This document shows, in pieces, positions 1 through 11,300 of a stretch of DNA of 64,000 bases. The notes beneath the pieces are model-generated. The model was not told the origin of the DNA. It did not search any database and saw only the letters and a list, made by a program, of their open reading frames with translations. This stretch comes from Lepas anatifera (taxonomy: Eukaryota; Arthropoda; Thecostraca; Lepadidae): positions 1,178,001 through 1,242,000 of the forward strand of contig JAOTON010000767.1 in the NCBI GenBank assembly GCA_034440635.1. The letters are read 5' to 3'. The translations under genes were made by a program, and so were the position numbers. The first letter of the stretch is position 1, and each line of letters begins with the position of its first letter.

Positions 1-2230
1 ACGCCCTATTTTGGGTTAGGGGGGCCATCGGGCCCCCGGTGGGGGAGGTGGCGCCGGACCCCGGTGGGGCGGGGTTAAAAGACCGCTATTCGACTATGTT
101 TGCCAGTCCTCCACCTCGATCTAACCGAACCTAACCGAAGGCCAGGGATTTCTATATGCTGGAGTGTGGTTATGCTCCGACGGGCTGGGCAGACTGGATA
201 TTTGTTCCTCCTCACATGTTTTTTTCATTAACTGGAATTTGGGACGGAAGTCAGCGAAAATGCTTTGAGCTCGCGATTTATCAGTCTGGAAAGCCTATTA
301 AAACCAGGTAGCGCTGCCCAAGCCGGGCCAAGCCCAGCCGTCCGGTGCAGTTCCCTTTGATGTCAGTGCTCAAACGATATGCACAGTGTACAAAAAACAA
401 AACACATACACACACACACACGCACGTCACAGATGATAGCGGCCGAAGGAGAACAGAAACAACTGGCAGAAGAGCGGGAGGAATTACAAATTATAATTTA
501 TTGCAGAAAAACAGGCTTGCTAAGTAGAGAGATAAAATGAAGACACACAAACCGCCGTTATACACAGGTTTGTTGGAACGTGCGTGCATTTAAACGACGC
601 CGCAATTTGAGACCACCTTATGCCACGTCCCGAAATTGGCCATGTCGCCCATTGTCGCCACGATGGGGTGCCGCGGCCAGGGTGCCTGTGGTAGTTACTG
701 CAGTCTCTACCCTACTGGAGGCTCTACACCCGGGCTCGATGCTGGTCCTGGTCGGCACAATGCCGGGACCAACTGAGTCTATGCCGCCAGTACGGAAGAT
801 CACGCTATGCTCGGATCGTACCCACATTCATAACTTCAGAAAGGAAGAAAATGTCACGTTGGGAATGGGTTCAGACAAATTTCAACGTCTTGAAAATATT
901 TGACGAGCCATGTCTCTCAATATGATTGGGCTCATCGATAATGCTGTTCTGTTCTGAGACGTCTTATTTCTATACAAATCCCAAATCCCCCGGTTCCGTA
1001 GCCGAAAGTGTTAGCCTTTTAGACTCAATAGTACCCCACGTTGGTCTCCAGGCCTTCAAAACCATGTTGTGTGCGGAGACCAGCTTCCACCTCGCCGGCA
1101 CTTGATTGGGACTATTGGGGACTATAGTGAGACTACCGGCGTCGAGGCTGGAACTCAGACTCAGAAGAACCTCGACTAGTTGCCCATCCCATGCTATCAT
1201 TGTTCATAAAGTGATTGACTGTTATGTACTCTGCTTGTACCTGATGTGAAGTTCCCTTATCGGGACGTTGGTCAGGATATTATTTGAGTGCTTTTCTTTC
1301 TCGCACGGCGCTAATCAACACGTGACTTCGGCTGCGGCCGCCATGCCGTGCTTTTCGCCCGGGGTGTCCTTGGCTGGCATGCCCACTGGCTATGGCGGAG
1401 GTGGTGTGGGGTGCCATAGGCGGAGGCATTAGGGAGGGGGCAGGCACTTCTCCCGGGCGAGCACCGGACGCCCTCTGAGGTGTCCGCGAAACCCGCCTGT
1501 GCTTGGCGTGGCTGCTATGCCGCCCACAGGTGGTGGTCTGGGCGAGTACCAAACGAGAATGGGTCCAATGAAAAATATGCCTGACCGCGCCTAACCTTCA
1601 GATGCTTAACACTAAGTATTGCCGTGGCCGTCGGGATAAAGTAGAGGTCCCCGGTTCAAATTCGGACACTGGTTACGTTTTTTAGAACTTCCTCGAATAG
1701 TCGTTACCGAGTTACCACACATCCCACTGAGTTAGAAAATTGGGTACTAGGTAGCTAGTATACGCCTAGGTATGCGTGCAGCTTTACGTGGAAGAAGCAG
1801 GGGTAGGAATTGACTATATGTAGGTAAAGCCTAGGGCCGACCAAGTCATTTGTATTATATGGCTCACCCATTTCTTGTTCAACACCGAAAGGAAAAAACG
1901 CGGCTCGGGGGGGGGCCTCCCGGCTCGGGAGGTGTGGCGCATACGCGTCGGAATAGGTGGGCCAGGGGCCTGTCTCCCCACTTTTTATCCAAAAATTCCT
2001 GGATTTCAGCCAAATTGAGAATGAATCGGAAAATATTGTAACCATCCGGTGTGGCAGGCAACTACTAGTCCTGGGCGCGATGCCCAGTTGTGAGGCCCTA
2101 AAACAATACACCAACTACTAGTCCAAATCCGATGTGTTTTTGTTTTGTTTTTGGTTTCAGGGGAAGCGTTTATTGTCAGTAGGAGGATGAATACTGGCCT
2201 ACTTTTTTGCCGGTGACGACGCGTATGTTT
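1..2230. other. Non-coding start of window, no gene seen
   Basis: No family-recognisable coding segment is visible on either strand. It holds a short CA run near 408-424 and scattered open frames under 120 codons without domain signatures. Since the first Spred exon found starts in mid-domain, this stretch is probably an intron of that gene or its upstream flank. I looked for the missing N-terminal EVH1 exons here and did not find them. Confidence 0.4.
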
Positions 2231-3028
2231 TGGCGTGTCCCCTGGCGGTTCGGGTGGTGTGGTTAGTTCTAGCGGCTCGGGTGGTGTGGCGTTAGCTCTA
2301 GCGGCTCGGGTGGTGTGGTGTTAGCTCTGGCGGCTCGGGTGGTGTGGCGTGTCCCCTGAAGGGGACGGCCCGGGTGGTGTGGTGTTAGCTCTGGCGGCTC
2401 TCGGGTGGTGTGGCGTTAGTCCCTGAAGGGCGGCTCGGGTGGTGTGGCGTTAGTTCTGAGCGGCTCGGGTGGTGTGGCGTTAGCTCTAGCGGCTCGGGTG
2501 GTGTGGTGTTAGCTCTGGCGGCTCCGGGTGGTGTGGCGTTAGCTTTGGACGGCCCGGGTGGTGTGGCGTGTCCCCTGAAGGGGACGGCCCGGGTGGTGTG
2601 GTGTAGTTTCTGGCGGCTCCCGGGTGGTGTGGCGTTAGTCCCCTGAAGGGCGGCTCGGGTGGTGTGGCGTGTCCCCTGAAGGGCGGCCCGGGTGGTGTGG
2701 TGTTAGCTCTGGACGGCTCGGGTGGTGTGGCGTTAGCTTTGGCGGCCCGGGTGGTGTGGCGTGTCGCTTTAGCGGCTGCTCGGGTGGTGTGGCGTGTCCC
2801 CTGAAGGGGACGGCCCGGGTGGTGTGGCGTTAGCTCTGGACGGCTCGAGTGGTGTGGCGTGTGCTTTGGTGGCTGCTCGGGTGGTGTGGCGTGTCCCCTG
2901 AAGGGGACGGCCCGGGTGGTGTGGCGTGTCCCCTGATGGTGGCGGCCCGGGTGGTGTGGCCTGTGCCCTGATGGTGGTGGCCCGGGTGGTGTGGCGTGTG
3001 CTCTGATGGTGGCGGCCCGGGCGGTTTG
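2231..3028. repeat. GC-rich minisatellite, about 29-36 bp unit
   Basis: Units built around CGGGTGGTGTGGCGT alternate with spacers such as TTAGCTCTGGCGGCT or TCCCCTGAAGGGGACGGC. The array has over 20 degenerate copies and no fixed unit length. The spacer TCCCCTGAAGGGGA is itself nearly palindromic. Open frames on both strands are by-products of the repeat. It lies upstream of the first Spred exon seen. Confidence 0.9.
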
Positions 3029-3550
3029 TCGTGCCGCCGGAAGCGGGCGTCAATCGACGCTGACGCAACGGAGCCGTCGCCGGCGATGTGGGTACGTGGG
3101 CGGCGGCGCGCGCCGTTCTCCGGCACCGCCGCCGTCCAAATCTGCACAGAGCCGCCGCCGACATGGAACGCCCCGTCGCCCAAAAACCTGATTATGTTGA
3201 CTTCTCTGGTCCCGGTTTACAGGCTGACATCCACTCGCAGGCTATAAACTTTGGTATTTCGGTTTGCTAGCTGCGTCGGACTTAAACGTGAATATTATTC
3301 GGGCAACTTCCAAGGCAAACGATTTGCGACTTTGGCTGGTGGCATCCGCTTGGATACCAGAGCGCTCTTGAACATTGAAGCAGGCGCCTCGCCACGAATG
3401 GTTTTACTGGTAGATATGGGCCTGGTCTGGCGCCGACGCGGGAGGCGAAGTCAAAACTTATGCAGCCCGGTGGAGGGCCACCGGGCCAGTCCACCTACAT
3501 GAGACTGGCGAGTATTTTCTTTACTCGAACATAATTTGGCTGCGGACGTA

Positions 3551-3680
3551 ACCCGTCTGGCGCTGGTAGATACCTGCGCACGATCCGTCTGGCGCTGGAA
3601 GATGAGTGAACATGATCAGTTGGCGCTGGTAGATACCGGTACGCGATCGGTTGTCGCTGGTAGATGACTGCGCGCCATCA
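3551..3680. repeat. Four-copy tandem repeat, about 31 bp
   Basis: The core YSGTCTGGCGCTGGTAGAT recurs about four times with variable spacers ending in GCGCACGAT or GTACGCGAT. Copies have diverged, so this is an old small array. No gene overlaps it. Confidence 0.7.
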
Positions 3681-5477
3681 GTTGGTTCCAGTCAGCACTG
3701 TTTTCCAGGACGCTGCGGCGCCGTTTCGTTCCTGGCGTCGTTTGGGCCGCACCTCCATCGCAGTGCGTTGTCGCGGGGCGCATGTCCGTGTGTCGGTTCA
3801 GACTAGGTTCAGCCGAACTGGAGGACCCGGCCCGGCGGCAGAAAATAGCCGGGCGGCGCCAGCTTTGTAAAGGTCGTCGGCGGCGACGGGCTGGGGTGGT
3901 TCTTCAGCTGCCCGAGGCCATGCCGCTGCCAACCCAAACACGGCGGCCATATTTCAGAGCGTCGTATCTTTGGGCTCACGCACACCTATGGCTGCGGCGC
4001 TAACGCCGCCCGGCCGGATACAGGGCATTGGCACACCACAGTCCAGGCTATGATGACGCTTTTGCTCAGATATACATTGTGGTTACGGCTATGAAGTTTG
4101 TTCTGGTCATAAATGTTCTTCCGACCTCAGACGAAAAGACTTCGTCAAAGTAGAAAGGCTGCAGCAAGAAACATAATTCGATATGACAGGCTGTTATCCA
4201 AGGGAATGGACCACTGTCAAAAATCTAAAAATGGTAATTTTGGAATAAGAGGTCTGAAAATCAGGAAAATGGATTTTCTCCCACTTTTATACGCTGAAAA
4301 ACAGAAATATCTTCTCTTTTCCAACAATATGTGACGTCACCAAAATAAGTTTTAATAATCAGTGAAATCCCAAACCTTGATCGTAGACTCGCTCTAAAGG
4401 CCCATTCACAGTGTCTCCGCTTGGAAAAAATTGCATGCAGGGGCTATTCAAATACATGGTGCAATAATCGGGGGACCCGCAGCCGATTCACTGGTGCAAA
4501 GAATGAACGACAGATGGCGTTACGTTGGGTGTGTTTATTCAGTGGTGGAAAGGTCACGCATATACCTGAGGTAAATAAACAACCTCAGAGTTGGATTTTG
4601 AAGAAAAAAATTGATACTTATTTTGGCAAGTACGGGGAAGGGAGGATGTGATGTGTGTTGCGCCCATTGGGCGCATTTCGGCCCAATGATGCTTTGCAAT
4701 GGACGGCAACTCGCCCGAAGTTTTCGGTCGACAGGCGTGTTTCATGCTGGCTCACTCGCTAGCATGCTATTTTCAGTTTGTGGTGAGGCTTATGGCCTAC
4801 GACCAGTAAGGTTACTGCAACCATATGGAAGTTATTCCTTCAGGGTTTGAAATAAGACAATAAGCCCCTTTACTTTGAACTTTAAGGCTGGCGGAAATTT
4901 TATACCGAGAGCTTTGGGTAAAATTAAATATGCCGATAGTGGTTTCTCAACACGCTCTACAAACTGCTATCTCAGTTTTAAACCCATTATAAAAGTGGGA
5001 CACTCCCTTTTAGCTAGGATGCACGATAATTAAATACCCGCTTGCTATGGTTATTTCTCGGGCAGAGCAATGGTACGACGGGAGTATGACCAACGGGTGG
5101 TAAGACAAGGCGCTCTGATGTTTATATCTGTAGGGTTCACTAGCGGATCCAGAGGGGGTGGGGGGCAAGAGGCATACGCCGATTTGACTTTATGCTAATT
5201 TGGATACTTTTTATTGCCAACAGAGGAAAAACGAAATATTAGGCTTATTAGCCTTTTTATCAGCAGAAACGAAGCCAAATCCATCATTTTCAACATGCAT
5301 TGCCTGTAAAGCCACCACAGCCTGGAATTGCACCAAGGCGCCACACTCAGTTTAGAATTGTATCGCGTGGGTGATGGCATCCTTGTATTATTTTTTGAGT
5401 CATTCATTCATCGAAATAAGCGAAATAAGTTCGTCCTTGACCGGAGTCCACTACTGTACGGGGTTTTATTGGTAGCG
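3681..5477. other. Non-coding stretch with a probable MITE end
   Basis: No coding exon is recognised. The segment around 4,955-5,015 (TATCTCAGTT followed by ATTATAAAAGTGGGACACTC) resembles the right end of the TTAA-ended MITE at 8,921-9,381, so a decayed relative probably ends here. Around 5,143 a lone AGCGGATCCAG resembles one terminus of the GGCGGATCC foldback family described elsewhere in the window. Confidence 0.35.
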
Positions 5478-5678
5478 GTCTGGCCCTGTGGTCCGTCTGA
5501 CCCTGTGGTCCGTCTGACCTTGTGGGCCGTCTGACCTTGTGGTCCGTCTACCTGGTGGTCTGTCTGACCCTGTGGTCCGTGTGATCCTGTGGTCTGTGTG
5601 ACCTTGTGGTCTGTCTGACCTTGTGGTCCGTCTGACCTTGTGGTCCGTCTGACCCTGTGGTCCGTCTCTGACCGGCAG
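5478..5678 (+). repeat. 17-bp minisatellite abutting the Spred EVH1 acceptor
   Basis: About a dozen copies of GTCTGACCCTGTGGTCC run directly into the 3' splice site at 5,678. The repeated TCCGTCTGACC resembles the first bases of the exon (TCCGTGCTCAGC), so the unit may have been seeded at the exon edge. That similarity is short and weaker than in the USP25/28 arrays. The pyrimidine content supplies the acceptor's upstream tract. Confidence 0.85.
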
Positions 5679-5847
5679 TCCGTGCTCAGCTGTACCATCA
5701 AGAAGGACTTTGTCTACCACAAGGTGATGCCCACCTTTCACCACTGGAAGACCGGCGACAAGAAGTTCGGCCTCACCTTCCAGACTGCTGCGGACGCGCG
5801 CGCTTTCGACCGGGGGGTGCGCCTGGCGGTGCAGGATCTCCTGGACG
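5679..5847 (+). CDS. Spred: Spred exon: C-terminal half of the EVH1 domain
   Basis: The 169-bp exon follows the acceptor ACCGGCAG and ends at donor ACG|GTAGGT in phase 1. It encodes [20 protein letters not shown] and then [20 protein letters not shown], which is the strongly conserved EVH1 core of Spred proteins with the invariant FHHW and FGLTFQ motifs, closing with the C-terminal helix (LAVQDLLDG). The exon opens at a codon boundary, as expected if the preceding exon ends just before the VLSC strand. Confidence 0.95.
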
Positions 5848-8292
5848 GTAGGTCACCCCAGCCGGCGAGTCACGCTCCTGGAACTGGCCCAGCACTGGAC
5901 TGCTAGCCTGTGACTTTTGTTTGTGTTGAATTTTTGCTGGGGCCGAATGCGAGTGACCATTTTTCGGGGGATCCCCCAGTCAGCTGACGCTATCCACGGA
6001 CGGGGAACCTACCACACGGGCTGTCCGTGGCGGCCCTGACCTTTGTTTCTCGTTTGTGGCCTTCTCCCGTTGCACATTTTTAAATGTTTTTTTCTATCGA
6101 TCTCTTGGGAAAATACGGACTAATTTGTGGTGCTCGCTTGGGGGATGAATTTGTAAAGGTGTTATTTTTCAAACACTACAAGGAAGTAAAGTTTGTTGAA
6201 AAATTGTGTTTGAATTTTTGGGACGTGAATTTAATAAATTATGCATTATCTTGCGAGATTTGAGATCACTAACGCGCACGGCAGAGAAGCCCCAAACGCA
6301 TGGCACGCCAACAAATCTGGAATCATATGACGATTAATATGGCTGTCTTTCGAAAACCTGTAAGGCCCCTTCTGCCGGGGTAATAACACCGTCGATTGTA
6401 CAAAAAATATGTTGACTGGCCAGAGCCCGCACACAACAGCCCCCACTCTGTCCACAGAGGTGGCTTGGCAACGAAGTATTGAACATTGGCTGGGCAAAGA
6501 CAGGAAAATGTTACACTCGGGAAACGCCGTACTTCGACTCGCTGGTGTGTGCTGATTCTGATTCATGCTGACCGGGACTTACTGAGTTGCACACGTTCAA
6601 ATTTGTCCGGTGGAATACCGGATTTCAACCCGAAGTATATAGCTGTCTGAAACCAGAGGCACTTACGCCCTTCTTCCGTTTTGTCAACAAACATATGTAT
6701 TGACCAAAACGCAGGTCTTGTGGACAGCATAGCAATACGAAAAAGCATGTAGCACTGCTGAAAAGGAACATGCGACTTGCTTGTCCCTGCACTGTTTGGT
6801 CTACATTTGTTCACACAGTGTCCATTGAATGCCCCCTCGCAATGCCAAAACCGCGAGACAGTGTTTTTAGATGTGTGTGCTCCACAAGTTGATAGATTTT
6901 GCAGTGCTGAATTACGAGGGTGGCAGCAGTCATATGATGACCTATGACTATTTTTGCAATTGTTTCTGCCAAGGTTCTGAAGGAGGACGTTGTCCGAATG
7001 TTTGAGTTCTAGCTTTGCTCAATTTTCTATTTTGTATTCGAGGATGTACTCCAAATAACAACCTATCAGCTGTTTACACCGTAACTCGTACCCTCTTCCC
7101 CGTAAGGTTTCACAGATATACAAATCAGAAGCGTGCAGGGACGCCACATTGGGCACGCTTATTACTCGTACATGCTTTTTTCGCAACTCGTATTTTTTAG
7201 GCCCAGGTCATCTCAGGTCACGTCACAATTCCAGGTGAAGTGACATAGACTCGAAAAATGTTGAGGCGCAGCAGTAAGAACAGACTTAATCTATCAATCT
7301 GAGATGCACGCTCATGATACGATCACCGAGTACAACAAATAAAAGCTAGGAATTTGTATGTCAGTGACCTGGGGTCAGATAGGTGTCATGACTTCTTCAT
7401 TGGAAATACATGGGAAAATAAACGTAAATTAGGATTACTTTGATGATTTCACAGGGAATGGCGATAGAGTGTTTATTTTCACGTTATTGTGTTTGGCTTG
7501 CCACTGCGGTTTGAATGATGTTTAGCATAGTCCATGCTGACCCTGACCTAACAAGGTCATTGCTATAGAATTTGATTGGGCTTCATGAGAGGATTTTAAT
7601 GGTGCTTACATACTTGCTTTACCCCCCCCCCCATTTATCAACCGTTATGACACAACTGAAGTTTCAGTTATATACCTTTTAGAACGCCTGTTGACTTCTA
7701 GTGACATTCACCGAAAAATGGTATGCAACATTTTCGGTAGAGATCAAGGAGAGCTGTCGGACGCGTTTTTGTGTTTTCCGCGACTCAAAGTGATTTCTAA
7801 GATCCTGACAGGGGAGGGGCTACCATGGGCTAACTTGCCGGCCAAGGTGGTGTGGACCTCGGTTCCGAAGCTGTTTATTGTTTATCGTCTACAAATCATC
7901 AACGAGTGAATTGCCCATTTACAAATGAAGTCAGTTAGATGTAATATACAGATACATACGTGGCTTACGACCAAGTGTCATTTCTAGAATGAAGTTGGTG
8001 GAAATCAGCGTGCCCGAAATGGTTAAAAACAAAGACATAAGGTAAAATATGGTCATTTTTAGAAGAAAACATTACTAGACTTATAACTAGAATTGAAATA
8101 GAGAAAAGGATAAAACATGGCATCTTATAATAATGGTAATGACGACAACAATAATGATAATGATGATATTAATATTAGTAGTATATAGTAGTGTATAGAT
8201 ATTAATAATAATTAATATAATAATATATTAGTATTAGTAGTAGTATAATACATGTAACTTCAAAAAAATAATGTAACCAAAAACTCAATAAA

Positions 8293-8377
<85 letters not shown>

Positions 8378-11300
8378 ATATCCCTACACATACAAGTCTA
8401 AAGCAGTCGCATAAAAGTCGAATACCAGTAAAATGTTATCGTTTGAAAAATATCCTTAATACCTTATTAACACGTTTGAACTTTGAAGAATGTTAGTTAG
8501 AAGTCGCACGGTAGCTCGCGCCTGGCAGTGGAAGGGCGGCCAGGAATGGAGGCGGAGGCCTACCGCAGTAAAGCCATGACCATTGTCGGAGGGGCGAGAA
8601 AAAGAGGGCGCCTCTGCCTCGAATCAGCCTTCCCCCCCCCCCCCTCCCCCCCCCTCAGCTCCACGGTGCGCGCGCTCCACGTGCGCAGTCTCGGTGTTCC
8701 GCCGGCGTTCGCCTGCTCTCTTAGGCAGCATCTGACGTGGGTGATCCCTGCTGATCTCCCAGGGTGACCATGGGCGGATCCGGGGGCACGTGCACCTTTA
8801 ATCGAACTCCCCACACTGTTCTCAAGCGTGCCTTGAAGCGTCGATCCCTGCCCCCTCCCGCCAGGGTGCTAGTATTTGCGCCCCCACGGTGCGATTTGGC
8901 GTCCATCTGGTGTGCCGGGCCTTAAAGGGAATGTGGCACCTTGGTGGAATCCTGGAATTTAGTGTAATTAGGCGTACTTTTGTCCGAAAATAATTAAACC
9001 ACTCATGATTTCTCTGAAAAATGTACAATAAACTCAATATTTTGATTTTTTAAATACTCCTCTAGGAAAAGAAATCAATAGCTGTCTGTGGATGAAGTTA
9101 TGATCTGGCAACCACTACCATACTTGAAACGCTTCAAGGGCTTCAATTGGTTGATGCTCATCGTGACGTCAGAATATGTCGTCACACCAACAGCCATGAC
9201 AACTGTTGCCTGCTGCTAGGGGTACAGGAGGGGTACATTGCAGGTAGGTTTTGGCCTTTTTCCACGGAAATCTCGAGTTTCAAGACAAATGATATATTGA
9301 GCACAGGGTTTTCCGACTTGCTTTACAACTTGGCTATCTCAGTTGAAATCACGTTATAAAGGTGTCACATTCCCTTTAAAGGGAGATCCTCTGGCCGAAA
9401 TGGCGTCCTTTCGGGTGGAAATGGTGCCCGTTGTAAGTGATCCAGCGCGAATAAATAATAAAATGGATCCACTTTTGGCGGCGACCGCCCCCTTCGCCCC
9501 CTCAGATCCATCCCTGGCTCGGTAATGACACGCTCGATATTCATTGCATCCTGTATCCGAATAGTGAGCTGCGTAGGTGCGTAGGTGCCTGGGTTGAGCT
9601 TCGGGCAAGCCAGCTTCAAAAAAAGAAGCCGATATTAAAAAAGAAAGGTATATGTATTTTTCAAATTATTCACCAGTGATGGAAATGCACCGAAGCTTCA
9701 GACTCGGGGCTCATGCAATGTTCATGGGCGGTCAAAATAAAACGCCTGCGGCATACCGGCCGTCGCCTCAGGCGATGCCGATTGGCCAGTCGCTAGATTC
9801 AACTTATTAGATATATAGAGGCTGCATCAGAGGGATGCCGGCGCCGGGCCCCGTCGGAGGTGGGGTGCGTGCGTTTGGCCAGCTGCACCGCCGCTGGCTG
9901 TGATGTCACGCCGGATGGGCCTATTTGTGGAGTGGAGTGCAGTGACGGTCAGACTCGGTTGCGTAAGTGTTGCTCTTCGCCGTGGGCGTTTCCGCTCCCA
10001 TTCAAGCTAACGCACAACCGTTCAACGGGCAGAGAGAGAGAGACTGGCTAAATGGATCTCACTGTCAAATGCACGGGCTCCCGCAACAGGGCAGGGAGCT
10101 ACTGCGGCAGGGCAGGGGAGCTACAACAACAGGGCAGGGGAGCTACTGCGGCAGGGCAGGGAGCTACTGCAACAGGGCAGGGAAGCTACTGCGCAGGGCA
10201 GGGGAGCTACTGCAACAGGGCAGGGAAGCTACTGCGCAGGGCAGGGGAGCTACTGCGGCAGGTCAGGGGAGCTACTGTGGCAGGGCAGGGGAGCTACTGC
10301 AACAGGGCAGGGGAGCTACTGCGGCAGGGCAGGGGAGCACCTGCAACAGGGCAGTGGAGCTACTGCGGCAGTGCAGGGGAGCACCTGCAACAGGGCAGGG
10401 AGCTACTGCAACAGGGCAGGGGAGATACTGCAACAGGGCAGGGAGCTACTGTAACAATGCAGGGTAGCTACTGCAACAGGGCAGGGAGCTACTGCGGCAG
10501 TGCAGGGGAACACCTGCAACAGGGCAGGGGAGCTACTTTGGCAGTGCAGGGGAGCTCCTGCGGCAGGGCAGGGGAGCTACTGCAACAGGGCAGGGGAGCT
10601 CCTGCAACAAGGCAGGGGAGCTCCTGCAATAGGGCAGGGAGCTCCTGCAACAGGGCAGGGAGCTCCTGCAACAGGGCAGGGGAGCTCCTGCAACAGGGCA
10701 GGGGAGCTACTGCGGCAGGGCAGGGGAGCTACTGCAACAGGGCAGGGGAGCTACTGCGGCAGGGCAGTGGAGCTCCTGCAACAAGGCAGGGAGCTCCTGC
10801 AATAGGGCAGGGGAGCTCCTGCAACAGGGCAGGGAGCTACTGCGGCAGTGCAGGGGAACACCTGCAACAGGGCAGGGAGATACTGCAACAGGGCTGGGGA
10901 GCTACTTTGGCAGGGCAGGGGAGCTCCTGCAACAGGGCAGGGAGCTCCTGCAACAGGGCAGGGGAGCTCCTGCAACAGGGCAGGGGAGCTCCTGCGGCAG
11001 GGCAGGGAGCTACTGCAACAGGGCAGGGAGCTACTGCGGCAGGGCAGTGGAGCTCCTGCAACAAGGCAGGGGAGCTCCTGCAATAGGGCAGGGGAGCTCC
11101 TGCAACAGGGCAGGGGAGCTCCTGCAACAGGGCAGGGGAGCTACTGCGGCAGGGCAGGGGAACACCTGCAACAGGGCAGTGGAGCTCCTGCAACAGGGCA
11201 GGGGAGCTACTTTGGCAGGGCAGGGGAGCTCCTGCAACAGGGCAGGGGAGCTCCTGCAATAGGGCAGGGGAGCTCCTGCAACAGGGCAGGGAGCTACTGC

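Noticed and set aside
1600..1690. Possible tRNA gene or SINE (GGTTCAAATTC B-box-like sequence)
   Set aside because: T-arm pairing is weak and no A box or acceptor stem can be drawn at the correct spacing.
6246..6814. Two abutting minus-strand frames (106 and 83 codons)
   Set aside because: No recognisable motif, neutral composition, within an intron. Likely chance.
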